Shown here in pieces: positions 15,892-24,326 of a DNA stretch of 48,028 bases. The position numbers and the translations under genes were made by a program. The DNA is taken from assembly GCA_017547885.1 (NCBI GenBank), contig JAFYOP010000002.1:1-48028 (forward strand), in the 5' to 3' direction. Source of the DNA: Clostridia bacterium. GTDB lineage: Bacteria; Bacillota; Clostridia; Christensenellales; CAG-138. Each line of letters starts with the position of its first letter. The first letter of the stretch is position 1. The notes under the pieces were generated by a model, which saw only the letters and a list, made by a program, of their open reading frames with translations, did not search any database and was not told the DNA's origin.

Positions 15892-17394
15892 ATGGAAAGG
15901 ACATACATTGCAATAGACCTGAAATCCTTCTATGCTTCCGTGGAATGCGTAGAGCGGGGGCTGGATCCCATGGCCACAAACCTTGTGGTGGCGGATATGA
16001 GCCGCACGGAAAAGACTATATGCCTTGCGGTAACTCCGTCATTAAAGGCATACGGCATTTCCGGCCGTGCAAGGCTTTTTGAGGTGGTTCAGAAGGTAAG
16101 GGAGGTAAATGCACAGCGCAGGCGCAGGGCTCCGGGAGGAGAGCTTACAGGCGCTTCCACCCATGACCCGGAGCTGAAGGCTGACCCTTCCCTTGCCCTT
16201 GACTATATCGTGGCGCCGCCACAAATGGCAAAATACATACAGTGGAGCACCCGCATATATCAGGTGTATCTTAAATACATTGCCCCTGAGGATATCCACG
16301 TATACTCCATAGACGAGGTATTCATAGACGCTGCGGATTACCTTGAGCTTTACGGCCTGTCTGCCCAGGAGCTGGCCATGAGGATAATATTGGACGTGCT
16401 TTCGCAAACAGGCATAACAGCCACCGCCGGCATAGGGCCAAACCTTTATCTGTGCAAGGTGGCGCTGGACATAGGGGCAAAGCACATTACACCGGATAAA
16501 AACGGCGTGCGCATAGCGGAGCTGGATGAGATGAGCTACCGAAAGCTGCTGTGGGATCACAGGCCCATTACGGACTTCTGGCGGGTGGGCAGGGGCTATG
16601 CCAAAAGGCTGGAGGCTCACGGCATGTACACCATGGGTGACGTGGCCCGCTGCTCGGTAAAAAACGAGGATCTGCTGTATAAGCTTTTCGGCGTGAATGC
16701 CGAGCTGCTCATAGACCATGCATGGGGACATGAGCCCTGCACCATGGCACACATAAAGGCCTATAAGCCCGCCTCCAGCAGCATAGGCTCTGGGCAGGTG
16801 CTGCACTGTGCATACACCGCAGGCAAGGCAAGGCTTGTATTGCGGGAAATGATGGATCAGCTGGCACTGGACCTTGTGGAAAAGGGACTGGTGACGGATC
16901 AGATAATTCTCACGGTAGGATATGACATAGAGAACCTTACAGACCCTGACCTGCGCAAAAACTACAATGGAGAGATAACCACAGACCACTACGGACGCAG
17001 CGTGCCAAAGCATGCCCACGGCACGGCAAATATCGGAAGGTACACCTCATCCTCAAGGCTGATGACCCGGGCGGCGCTGGAGCTGTACGACAGAATAGTG
17101 GATGACAGGCTGCTGATACGCCGCATAAACATGGCGGCAAATCATGTAATAGACGAGGGAAACATACCGGTAAAGGCCGCCACGGAGCAGCTGGATATGT
17201 TTACGGACTATCAAAAGCAGGCGGAGCGGGAGCAGACGGAGCAGCAGGCCCTTTCAAGGGAGCGCAGCGCCCAGGAGGCCATGCTGAACATACGGAAAAA
17301 ATACGGCAAAAACGCCATTCTCAGGGGCACCAGCCTGCAGGAGGGCGCCACCGCAAAGGACAGAAACCGCCAGATAGGCGGCCATAAGGCATAA
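15892..17394 (+). CDS. Y-family (DinB/UmuC, UvrX-like) DNA polymerase
   Basis: The 500-residue protein has the polymerase motifs AIDLKSFYASVEC (Asp9, and Tyr14 in the steric-gate position) and YSIDEVFID (Asp141, Glu142). The thumb segment ATAGIGPNLYLCKVALDIGA follows, then the little-finger domain and a beta-clamp-binding motif QLDMF at 433-437. It is a translesion polymerase of the UvrX/YqjW type found in Firmicute chromosomes, phages and mobile elements. The lysine-rich tail of about 60 residues is probably flexible. AAAGGAGGGAGC precedes the start, and the YolD-like gene follows after 4 bp. I see no LexA/DinR box upstream. Confidence 0.92.
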   Translation: MERTYIAIDLKSFYASVECVERGLDPMATNLVVADMSRTEKTICLAVTPSLKAYGISGRARLFEVVQKVREVNAQRRRRAPGGELTGASTHDPELKADPSLALDYIVAPPQMAKYIQWSTRIYQVYLKYIAPEDIHVYSIDEVFIDAADYLELYGLSAQELAMRIILDVLSQTGITATAGIGPNLYLCKVALDIGAKHITPDKNGVRIAELDEMSYRKLLWDHRPITDFWRVGRGYAKRLEAHGMYTMGDVARCSVKNEDLLYKLFGVNAELLIDHAWGHEPCTMAHIKAYKPASSSIGSGQVLHCAYTAGKARLVLREMMDQLALDLVEKGLVTDQIILTVGYDIENLTDPDLRKNYNGEITTDHYGRSVPKHAHGTANIGRYTSSSRLMTRAALELYDRIVDDRLLIRRINMAANHVIDEGNIPVKAATEQLDMFTDYQKQAEREQTEQQALSRERSAQEAMLNIRKKYGKNAILRGTSLQEGATAKDRNRQIGGHKA

Positions 17395-17398
17395 AGCT

Positions 17399-17809
17399 AT
17401 GGATAAAGACACAGGCTGGGAAAAATACGCCGACATAATACACCTGCCCCATCACGTATCACCTGCCCGCCCGCGGATGACCCTTGAGGAGCGGGGGGCG
17501 CAGTTTTCCCCATTTGCCGCACTTACCGGCTACGAGGGGGCGGTAAGGGAGACCGCAAGGCTTACGGAGCAGCGAACAGAGCTTAGCGAGCAGGCAAAGG
17601 CAGAGTTGGACTCTGTGCTGAGCTTTGCGCTGGAGCGGGGCTGTGCCGTGTGCGTTACCTGTTTCATACAGGATGAAAAAAAGCAGGGCGGCCGCTATGA
17701 GAGCCTCTCAGGCAGGATACGGCGGGCAGACAGGCACAGAGGCGTAATCATAATGGAGGATGGCTCTGCTGTGCCGCTGGAGGATGTATGCAGGCTTGAG
17801 CTGTTGTAA
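17399..17809 (+). CDS. YolD-like family protein
   Basis: The 136-residue protein matches YolD-like proteins encoded beside Y-family polymerases in Firmicutes. The conserved core is YADIIHLPHHVSPARPRMTL and RGAQFSPFAALTGYEGAVRE, with TARLTEQRTELSE after it. YolD-like proteins are thought to be functional counterparts of UmuD as polymerase partners. The gene starts 4 bp after the polymerase stop with no separate ribosome site, which suggests translational coupling. Confidence 0.88.
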   Translation: MDKDTGWEKYADIIHLPHHVSPARPRMTLEERGAQFSPFAALTGYEGAVRETARLTEQRTELSEQAKAELDSVLSFALERGCAVCVTCFIQDEKKQGGRYESLSGRIRRADRHRGVIIMEDGSAVPLEDVCRLELL

Positions 17810-17828
17810 TAAGTATAAGCTTTGATTG

Positions 17829-17863
17829 GCGATGCCGGGTTTTTGACGGGTATCGCTTTTTTT
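17829..17863 (+). terminator. Terminator after the polymerase-YolD pair
   Basis: GCGAT-G-CCG pairs with CGG-GT-ATCGC and is followed by seven Ts. Confidence 0.75.
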
Positions 17864-17923
17864 GACCGATGAGGCACCATAAAGGACCGAACAGACAAAA
17901 AACAGTATTTCTTTATGTGTATT

Positions 17924-17932
17924 TGCTATGAT
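17924..17932 (+). promoter_or_regulatory. Extended -10 promoter of the ABC exporter operon
   Basis: TGCTATGAT is an extended -10 (TGn-TATGAT). The -35 region (AGTATT, 17904-17909) is poor, as is usual for extended -10 promoters. Confidence 0.5.
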
Positions 17933-17955
17933 GGTAAAAACCTTGATGGAGGTGG

Positions 17956-18690
17956 ATGAAGGTGCATGAGATCAGAACGATGGGCCTTGTTAAGCGGTAT
18001 GGAAGCATAACCGCCGTAGACGGGCTGGATTTGGAGATAGAGAAAGGTGAGCTGTTTTCCCTGCTGGGGGTCAACGGAGCCGGAAAAACCACCGTCATAA
18101 AAATGCTGACCTGCCTTACAAAGCCGTCAGCGGGGGATGCGCTTGTGGGTGGCTGCAGCATAATAGGTGAAGCGAGCCGGGTAAAGCGCATGATAGGAGT
18201 ATCGCCCCAGGAGACGGCGGTTGCCTCAAACTTATCCGTAAAGGAAAATCTGGAGCTCATATGCGGGATATACGGGTTTTCCAAGGAAAAGACAAGGGAG
18301 AGGATAGATACGCTATGCGGGCAGTTTGGGCTGGATGAGGTTTTGCACAGAAAGGCGGGAAAGCTGTCCGGAGGATGGCAGCGCAGGGTTAGCATTGCTA
18401 TGGCGCTGATAAGCCGGCCTGAAATACTGTTTCTGGATGAGCCTACCCTTGGGCTGGATGTTATCGCAAGGCGGGAGCTGTGGGATGTGATACGCTCTTT
18501 AAAGGGAAGGATAACAATTATTCTGACAACCCATTACATGGAAGAGGCAGAGGCGCTTTCAGATCGTGTGGGCATTATGAAAAGCGGCAGACTGCTGGCC
18601 GTGGGGACTGTTCAGGAGCTGGACAGCATAGCCGGCACAGATGACTTTGAAACGGCATTTGTGACCATTGTAAAGGGGGGAACGGTATGA
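17956..18690 (+). CDS. ABC transporter ATP-binding protein (ABC-2 exporter)
   Basis: Walker A (GVNGAGKTT), Q-loop region (VSPQETAVASNLSVKENL), signature (LSGGWQRR), Walker B (EILFLDEPTLGLD) and H-loop (TTHYMEEAE) are all intact. The sequence is of the ABC-2 / drug-export type. It energises export with the permease encoded next, whose ATG overlaps this gene's stop. Together with LytTR and DUF3021 it forms a four-gene operon. The substrate is unknown; small molecule, lipid and peptide are all possible. Confidence 0.93.
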   Translation: MKVHEIRTMGLVKRYGSITAVDGLDLEIEKGELFSLLGVNGAGKTTVIKMLTCLTKPSAGDALVGGCSIIGEASRVKRMIGVSPQETAVASNLSVKENLELICGIYGFSKEKTRERIDTLCGQFGLDEVLHRKAGKLSGGWQRRVSIAMALISRPEILFLDEPTLGLDVIARRELWDVIRSLKGRITIILTTHYMEEAEALSDRVGIMKSGRLLAVGTVQELDSIAGTDDFETAFVTIVKGGTV

Positions 18691-19418
18691 GGACGGTGAC
18701 CTTTGCAAAAAGATGCGCAAAAGAGATACTGAGGGATCCGCTCAATCTTGGCTTTGGGCTGGGCTTTCCTCTGGTATTGCTGCTGCTGTTGAGCAGTCTG
18801 CAGGCAAATATCCCGGTGAGCCTGTTTGAAATAGACAGGCTTACTCCCGGCATAACGGTATTCGGCTTGTCATTTATGACGCTGTTTTCCGCCACCCTCA
18901 TCGCAAGAGATCGTGAAAACGCCCTTTTGCAGCGGCTGTATACTACTCCCCTTACGGGCTTTGACTATATCATGGGGTATATGCTGCCCCTGCTGCCCAT
19001 TTCCCTTGGGCAGGCTGCTGTGTGCTATCTGGCGGCAATACCTCTGGGGCTGACTGTCAGCGTAAATATACTTTACGCTATCATGGGCATTATCCCTATG
19101 GCGATGTTTAATATTGCGCTGGGATTATTGTGCGGAAGCGTGCTGGGGGTAAAGCAGGTGGGCGGCATTTGCGGCGCGCTGTTTACCAATCTTTCGGCGT
19201 GGCTTTCGGGGGTGTGGTTTGATTTAAAGCTTGTGGGCGGCGCCTTTGAAAAGCTGGCCAATGTGCTGCCCTTTGTGCATGGGGCAGAAATGGAAAAGGC
19301 GCTGTTCAGCGGAAATTTTGAGCTCTGGTCCTCTCACTTGCTGCCGGTCTTTATGTACGGTATAGTTGTAATGGCGGCGGCTGTGTGCTGCTTCCTGAGG
19401 CAAATGAAAAAACAGTAG
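18687..19418 (+). CDS. ABC-2 type transporter permease
   Basis: The 243-residue protein has about six hydrophobic segments and the ABC-2 pattern: a cytoplasmic N-terminus KRCAKEILRDPLNLGFGLGF, then helices, and the LPFVHGAEMEKALFSGNF region near the end. It overlaps the ATPase gene by 4 bases (ATGA). The LytTR gene follows after 12 bases. Confidence 0.9.
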   Translation: MRTVTFAKRCAKEILRDPLNLGFGLGFPLVLLLLLSSLQANIPVSLFEIDRLTPGITVFGLSFMTLFSATLIARDRENALLQRLYTTPLTGFDYIMGYMLPLLPISLGQAAVCYLAAIPLGLTVSVNILYAIMGIIPMAMFNIALGLLCGSVLGVKQVGGICGALFTNLSAWLSGVWFDLKLVGGAFEKLANVLPFVHGAEMEKALFSGNFELWSSHLLPVFMYGIVVMAAAVCCFLRQMKKQ

Positions 19419-19430
19419 GGAACAGGGTCA

Positions 19431-19874
19431 ATGAAATACAAGCTAATTATCGACAAAGATGCACAAGAGGAAATAACCGCGATAGTTCACGCGCCCTCTG
19501 CCCTTACCCGGCAGATAGAAGATCTCGTGCGGGGCTTTTCCGGCGCGGACAGCATTATGGGGTACAGAGAGGATGAAATGAAGAAGCTTTCATTTCAGGA
19601 GATAGAGTGCATTACCGTTATAGACAGAAAAGTGATCGCCATTGATGAGGCAGGCAATCAATACCGCATACAGGAAAGGCTGCGGGAGCTGGAAGAGATA
19701 CTGCCCTCATATTTCATACGCATAAACAAATCCGCCATTGCCAATGAGAACGGAATTCTGCGCTTTGATGCGGTGTTCAGCGGCGGCGTGGACGCTGTGT
19801 TCAGGTGCGGCTACAGGGAATATGTTTCCAGGAGGTGCTTTGCCCAGATAAGGAGGAGGTACGAAAGGGTATGA
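19431..19874 (+). CDS. LytTR-family DNA-binding regulator
   Basis: The 147-residue protein has a short N-terminal domain (IIDKDAQEEITAIVHAPSAL) and a C-terminal LytTR domain (about 50-145). The domain includes IECITVIDRKVIAIDEAGNQ, YRIQERLRELEEILPSYF, IRINKSAIAN and YREYVSRRC. There is no response-receiver Asp, so it is the stand-alone LytTR type that usually pairs with a DUF3021 membrane protein. It probably controls its own ABC operon. Its stop overlaps the next start (ATGA). Confidence 0.9.
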   Translation: MKYKLIIDKDAQEEITAIVHAPSALTRQIEDLVRGFSGADSIMGYREDEMKKLSFQEIECITVIDRKVIAIDEAGNQYRIQERLRELEEILPSYFIRINKSAIANENGILRFDAVFSGGVDAVFRCGYREYVSRRCFAQIRRRYERV

Positions 19875-20311
19875 AGAAATATGCTTTGGAATTTGTACGC
19901 CGCGGGCTTATAGCATGCGGATTGGGCCCAATTATCCTAGCGATACTGTATTTGATACTGCAGCGCCATGCGGCGCTGGAAATGCTTAGCGTAAATCAGG
20001 TGTGCGTGGGAATATTTTCCCTGGCTGCTCTCGCCTTTATCGCGGGGGGCATGAATGTGGTTTATCAGATAGAGCGGCTGCCGCTGATGGTGGCCATATT
20101 GCTCCACGGCGGCGTTTTGTATATCAGCTATCTGGGTACTTATCTGCTCAACGGCTGGCTTGAGCAGGGAACAAGGCCCATGCTGGTTTTTTCGGGAATA
20201 TTTGTGATTGGCTATTTGGTCATCTGGGCTGTGATTTATTTCATAACCAAGCGGAATACAGAAAAGCTAAATAAAATGCTGCAGGAAAAACAGCAGGCCT
20301 GTGACAAATAA
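19871..20311 (+). CDS. DUF3021 membrane protein
   Basis: The 146-residue protein has four predicted membrane helices and a basic C-terminal tail (KRNTEKLNKMLQEKQQ), matching DUF3021 in length and topology. DUF3021 proteins are encoded beside stand-alone LytTR regulators and may hold them at the membrane or inhibit them. The ATG at 19871 overlaps the LytTR stop. A bidirectional terminator follows. Confidence 0.85.
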   Translation: MKKYALEFVRRGLIACGLGPIILAILYLILQRHAALEMLSVNQVCVGIFSLAALAFIAGGMNVVYQIERLPLMVAILLHGGVLYISYLGTYLLNGWLEQGTRPMLVFSGIFVIGYLVIWAVIYFITKRNTEKLNKMLQEKQQACDK

Positions 20312-20320
20312 AGAACGCGC

Positions 20321-20361
20321 AAAACAGAAGGCGGCATGACCTGAGTCATGCCGTCTGTTTT
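20321..20361. terminator. Bidirectional terminator between convergent operons
   Basis: AAAACAG, three bases and GCGGCATGAC pair with GTCATGCCGT and CTGTTTT over the loop CTGA, between the DUF3021 gene and the leftward DUF362 gene. Confidence 0.85.
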
Positions 20362-20377
20362 ATGCGGAAATGTATTT

Positions 20378-21472
20378 TTACTTGTCGTAACCGTATTTCA
20401 TAAGGGCGTTAATTATGCTTTCGGCGGAGGGCGGGCAGCCCATAACGCAGCAGTCTGCGCTTTTGCAGCAGCGGCCTATGCCGATTCCCTCTATGATTTC
20501 CCCGTTAAAGCCCTGACCAATGGAGATATGGTCGCGGAAGGTGTTGTGATATTCGTGCTCCATGCGATACAGCGCATGCACAAGGTTGCCGAAGCAGGCA
20601 GAGCAGGCCTCACGCTGTTCAACATTTTTCGTCAGGCGGGAAACTATGCCTGTGGGGCGGGGGATGGAGGTGGCGGCGGTGGGCCGGTTAAGGTAAACTA
20701 TGTCATCCTCGGAAAATGTGCTGCTGCCTGCGCCGTATTTTTCCGCAAGGCCTATGTAGGCCACGTCGTATTTGTCTATGCCCATCAGGCTGCAGCCAAA
20801 TGCGTCTATCTGTACCTGATCGTGGCCCAGGAACATACGGTTGGTCTGTATGGGGGTGCCGCCCTCTTCAAAGTCCAGATCGCCGCATATGCTGTCCACT
20901 ATGGTAAGGTTGGGGCGGAAGGCGGCGCCAAGGGCAGCAATGGGCTCGTCCAGACCAAGGGAGTGGAACCTGCGCTTTTCGCTGTCGGGCAGGCAGCCCT
21001 TGTTATTCTTGAGGGCGCAGGTCATTACAGTCTGGCAGTGACCCTTCAGCACAGGCAGGCTTATAAGATAATCCGTCTCCAGAGGGGTAACGCATATGTT
21101 CATTTTGCCTATTTTGGTGTCCACGCTGCGGGTTTTGTCACCCTTAAGGTCTATGAGGCCCACGCCGTATTTTTCCGCTACCCTGTCATAGCCTGTCACC
21201 TTGAAGGCGCGCCTGGTATTGTCGCCAACCCAGGAGCCCTCCATTATGGTGATGTTCTTATAGCCGTTGGCATGAAGGTATTCTATGCAGCCTTCAAGTA
21301 TGCCGGTGTGGGTGGTGGCGCCGGAATCCGGCTCCTTGGCCACGACCAGATTGGGCTTAAGGCCTATTTTTGCGTTTTTGGGTATTTCGTCCTTTATGTT
21401 TGCCGCTTCCATAAGGGCCATGGTCATGGCCTTTGGGTCCTGGCCGTAGATCATATACAGGTTTCTGTTCAT
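20378..21472 (-). CDS. DUF362-domain protein with C-terminal cysteine cluster
   Basis: Residues ~30-270 match DUF362 (KIGLKPNLVV, TITIMEGSW-like ITIMEGSWVGDNTRRAF, ISLPVLKGHCQTVMTCALKN, MGIDKYDVAYIGLAEKYGAG). The C-terminal ~80 residues carry CSAC and a CC-x4-CC-x3-C arrangement (GRCCKSADCCVMGCPP). That could bind an Fe-S cluster, but it is not a standard ferredoxin motif. The function of DUF362 is unsettled. CGGAGAAA precedes the start. It lies after the terminator of the leftward sugar-acid operon, so it may be transcribed separately or by read-through. Confidence 0.8.
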   Translation of the reverse strand: MNRNLYMIYGQDPKAMTMALMEAANIKDEIPKNAKIGLKPNLVVAKEPDSGATTHTGILEGCIEYLHANGYKNITIMEGSWVGDNTRRAFKVTGYDRVAEKYGVGLIDLKGDKTRSVDTKIGKMNICVTPLETDYLISLPVLKGHCQTVMTCALKNNKGCLPDSEKRRFHSLGLDEPIAALGAAFRPNLTIVDSICGDLDFEEGGTPIQTNRMFLGHDQVQIDAFGCSLMGIDKYDVAYIGLAEKYGAGSSTFSEDDIVYLNRPTAATSIPRPTGIVSRLTKNVEQREACSACFGNLVHALYRMEHEYHNTFRDHISIGQGFNGEIIEGIGIGRCCKSADCCVMGCPPSAESIINALMKYGYDK

Positions 21473-21519
21473 ATAATTTCTCCGAATATTGGTTTTATCA
21501 ACAGTATATCAGATGCTTG

Positions 21520-21531
21520 CCCATATATGGG
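21520..21531. promoter_or_regulatory. 12-bp perfect palindrome upstream of the DUF362 gene
   Basis: CCCATATATGGG lies 48 bases before the DUF362 start, just upstream of a possible -10 (TATACT on the minus strand, about 21505-21510). It is a candidate operator; no regulator can be assigned. Confidence 0.4.
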
Positions 21532-21532
21532 A

Positions 21533-21568
21533 TAAAATACGGGAACCCCGTAGTTAAGCGGGGTTCCC
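21533..21568 (-). terminator. Terminator of the leftward sugar-acid operon
   Basis: Read leftward, GGGAACCCCG pairs with CGGGGTTCCC over an 8-base loop and is followed by GTATTTTAT. Confidence 0.8.
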
Positions 21569-21599
21569 TGTATTTCGCCTGAGGCGGAAAATTCATATA

Positions 21600-22487
21600 T
21601 TACCTGCGTACCTCGGAGCCGGTGAGCTTCTCGTAGTACTTGAGCAGGCCGCTGTGGTCGTTCTGACCCATGCCGTCAGCCTTAAGTACCTGCATCATCT
21701 GCATTACTTCGGCGGTAAGGGGCAGGGGAGTGCCGGTGCCATAACCGGTATCCAGAGCGTTGCCCAGGTCCTTAATGTGCAGATCAATTTTGAAGCCGGG
21801 CTTAAAGTTGCCGTCCAGCATCATGGGAGCCTTGGCGTTCATAACGGTGGAGCCTGCAAGGCCGCCCTTGATGGCGTTGAATACCTTCTCGGGATCGGCG
21901 CCGGCGCGCTCGGCCAGCATAAGGCCTTCTGCCAGAGCTGCAATGTTTACAGCAACGATGATCTGATTGGTGAGCTTGCAGGTATTGCCGCTGCCAATGG
22001 GGCCTACCAGAACGGCAGAGGAACCCATTACGTCAAAGTATTCCTTAGCCTGCTCAAAGTCCTTCTCTTCGCCGCCTACCATGATGGCAAGGGTGCCGTC
22101 GGCTGCCTTGGGTTCGCCGCCGGATACGGGAGCGTCTATCATGCGTACGCCCTTTTCGGCACAGGCCTTCTGCATTTCGGCAGAGGCTGCGGGGGCGATG
22201 GAGCTCATGTCAACAACAAGGGTGTCCTTCTTTGCGAACTCAAGCACGCCGCCTGCGCCCAGAACTACAGCCTTTACATGGGGGCTGTTGGGCAGCATGG
22301 TGATGATAACATCGTTGTTCTCAGCTACTTCCTGAATGCTTGCGCAGCCCTTGCAGCCGTTTGCGGCGGCCTTTTCCACTGCGGCGGGAACGATGTCATA
22401 TGCCCATACTTCATAACCTGCTTTGGCCAGGTTTGCTGCCATGTGGCTGCCCATTATGCCCAGACCGATAAAGCCTACTTTCTTCAT
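21600..22487 (-). CDS. 3-hydroxyisobutyrate-dehydrogenase-family enzyme (tartronate semialdehyde reductase / LtnD type)
   Basis: The N-terminal Rossmann motif is VGFIGLGIMGSHMAANLAKA. Substrate motif DAPVSGGEPKAADGTLAIMV and the catalytic lysine region GNTCKLTNQIIVAVNIAALA follow, and the C-terminal helical domain has FKIDLHIKDLGNALD. The family oxidises or reduces beta-hydroxyacids: GarR/GlxR reduces tartronate semialdehyde, and LtnD oxidises L-threonate. In this locus oxidation of a four-carbon sugar acid or reduction of a semialdehyde intermediate both fit. It is the last gene of the leftward operon, just ahead of a terminator, with AGGAGGAAA before the ATG. Confidence 0.88.
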   Translation of the reverse strand: MKKVGFIGLGIMGSHMAANLAKAGYEVWAYDIVPAAVEKAAANGCKGCASIQEVAENNDVIITMLPNSPHVKAVVLGAGGVLEFAKKDTLVVDMSSIAPAASAEMQKACAEKGVRMIDAPVSGGEPKAADGTLAIMVGGEEKDFEQAKEYFDVMGSSAVLVGPIGSGNTCKLTNQIIVAVNIAALAEGLMLAERAGADPEKVFNAIKGGLAGSTVMNAKAPMMLDGNFKPGFKIDLHIKDLGNALDTGYGTGTPLPLTAEVMQMMQVLKADGMGQNDHSGLLKYYEKLTGSEVRR

Positions 22488-22528
22488 TGTGTATTTCCTC
22501 CTAAAATATAGTGAATTATGTGTTTTGA

Positions 22529-23455
22529 TTAACCGACGATGGAGCGAACAGCATTTACGATGCTGTGGGCGGTAAGGCCATATGCATTGAGCAGATCATC
22601 GTAATTATGGGCGCTGCAGCCAAACTTATCCTTTACGCCTATAAATTCGATGGGCATGCACTGACGCCTGAGAGCCTCGGCAACTGCGCCGCCCAGACCG
22701 CCCAGCACGTTGTGCTCTTCAGCGGTGACAACGCCCTTGCAGCCCTTGGCCAGGGAGATTATCATCTCATCATTGAGAGGCTTGAGGGTGCTTACGTTCA
22801 CTACCTTTACGGATATTTCATCCTTAAGGGCCTCGGCGGCTTCCAGAGCCTTGAGGACCATTATGCCGCAGGCAAAGACTACAACATCGGTGCCTTCGCG
22901 CATAACGATAGGCTGACCGATAACAAAGGGCTTATCCTCAGGAGTGATGCTGTCGTAGGAGGCGCGGTTTACCCGCAGATAGCAGGGGCCCTGATGCTCT
23001 GCCATGGCCTTTACAGCGTTGGCGGCCTCGTTGCCGTCCATGGGGCAGAGAACCGTCATGTTTGGAATGGCACGCATTATGGCCAGGTCCTCAACGTCCT
23101 GATGGGTGGCGCCGTCGCCAAAGTCGGACAGGCCGGAGGATGAACCGCAGATTTTAACGTTCAGCTTGCCGATGCTGATGGTCTGGCGAATCTGATCGAA
23201 TGCCCTGCCGGAAGCAAATACGGCAAAGGAACTGATGAAGGGGATCTTGCCGCAGCAGGCGAGACCTGCTGCTACGGAAGCCATGTTCTGTTCGGCTATG
23301 CCCATCTCAAAGTAACGCTCGGGATAAGCCTGCTGGAACTTTATGGACATGGTGGATTTTCCCAGGTCCGCCTCCAGTGCTACTATGTCCTTATTTTCCT
23401 TGCCCAATTCTACGAGGGTTTCACCGTATGCGTTGCGCTGACTATTGAAATTCAT
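22529..23455 (-). CDS. Transketolase, C-terminal subunit
   Basis: The 308-residue protein contains the pyrimidine-binding and C-terminal domains of transketolase: IVALEADLGKSTMSIKF, FEMGIAEQNMASVAAGLACC with the catalytic Glu, DFGDGATHQDVEDLAIMRAI, and the C-terminal VTAEEHNVLGGLGGAVAEAL. With the next gene upstream it makes the two-subunit transketolase found in many Firmicutes and archaea. The donor and acceptor here may be a locus-specific sugar rather than pentose phosphates. GGGAGGTAG precedes the start, 19 bp after the N-subunit stop. Confidence 0.93.
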   Translation of the reverse strand: MNFNSQRNAYGETLVELGKENKDIVALEADLGKSTMSIKFQQAYPERYFEMGIAEQNMASVAAGLACCGKIPFISSFAVFASGRAFDQIRQTISIGKLNVKICGSSSGLSDFGDGATHQDVEDLAIMRAIPNMTVLCPMDGNEAANAVKAMAEHQGPCYLRVNRASYDSITPEDKPFVIGQPIVMREGTDVVVFACGIMVLKALEAAEALKDEISVKVVNVSTLKPLNDEMIISLAKGCKGVVTAEEHNVLGGLGGAVAEALRRQCMPIEFIGVKDKFGCSAHNYDDLLNAYGLTAHSIVNAVRSIVG

Positions 23456-23474
23456 CTTTACTACCTCCCGTTAT

Positions 23475-24299
23475 TTAGGCAAGCTCCTTGAGGGCCTGCG
23501 CGTAAGTTTCTTCAGTAAGGATGCCGTTGTGGAAGGCGGCAGTGTTTTCTGCAAAGCTGAGGCCTTTGCCCTTTACGGTGTGCATGAGGATGAGGGTGGG
23601 CTGATCAACGGTTTCATCTGCCTTATCCAGCGCATCCAGCACCTGATCCATGCAGTGGCCGTCTATCTCTATCACGCGCCAGCCAAATGCTGCCCACTTG
23701 GCGGCCAGGTCGCCGCTGTCCATGCGTTCCTTGATGGAACCGGTGGCCTGGAAGGCGTTGTTGTCTACTATGCCGATAAGATTGGTGGTTTTGAAGTTGG
23801 CTGCGGCCATTGCGGCTTCCCATATCTGGCCTTCGGCAATTTCGCCATCGCCCATCAGTACGTATACCTTGGAATCGGTGCCGTTAAGGCGCTCGCCCAG
23901 CGCCATGCCAAGGCCGATGGAGAGGCCCTGACCGAGGGAGCCGGTACCGGCTTCCACGCCGGGGGTCTTAAGTATATCGGGATGACCCTGCAGCATTGCG
24001 CCCAGCTCCTTGCAGTGGTCAAGTTCTTCCTTGGGGAAGAAGCCTGCCTCTGCCATGGCGGCATACTGCAGCACTGCTACGTGACCCTTGCTCAGCAGGA
24101 ACCTGTCGCGGCCTGCCATGCGGGGGTTCTTTGCATCGTATCTCATCTTATGGAAATAGAGAGCGGCTACCATTTCTGCGCTGGAGAAGGATCCGCCTAT
24201 GTGACCGGCAACGCCCACGCCCATCATTTCGATAACATCGCGGCGAAGCTGGTTTGCCATGGAGTTAAGCTTTGATACCAGTTCGGAATCGTATTTCAT
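23475..24299 (-). CDS. Transketolase, N-terminal (TPP-binding) subunit
   Basis: The 274-residue subunit binds the thiamine diphosphate pyrophosphate. It has GHIGGSFSSAEMVAALYFHK, RDRFLLSKGHVAVLQYA, GSLGQGLSIGLGMAL and the TPP motif GDGEIAEGQIWEAAM ending in NN. I start it at the ATG 24299, with GGGAGGACAAAA directly upstream; an upstream TTG is not needed. A full-length single-chain transketolase is not seen in the window, so this pair is dedicated to the locus. Confidence 0.93.
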   Translation of the reverse strand: MKYDSELVSKLNSMANQLRRDVIEMMGVGVAGHIGGSFSSAEMVAALYFHKMRYDAKNPRMAGRDRFLLSKGHVAVLQYAAMAEAGFFPKEELDHCKELGAMLQGHPDILKTPGVEAGTGSLGQGLSIGLGMALGERLNGTDSKVYVLMGDGEIAEGQIWEAAMAAANFKTTNLIGIVDNNAFQATGSIKERMDSGDLAAKWAAFGWRVIEIDGHCMDQVLDALDKADETVDQPTLILMHTVKGKGLSFAENTAAFHNGILTEETYAQALKELA

Positions 24300-24326
24300 T
24301 TTTGTCCTCCCGTACAAGTTATGTAC

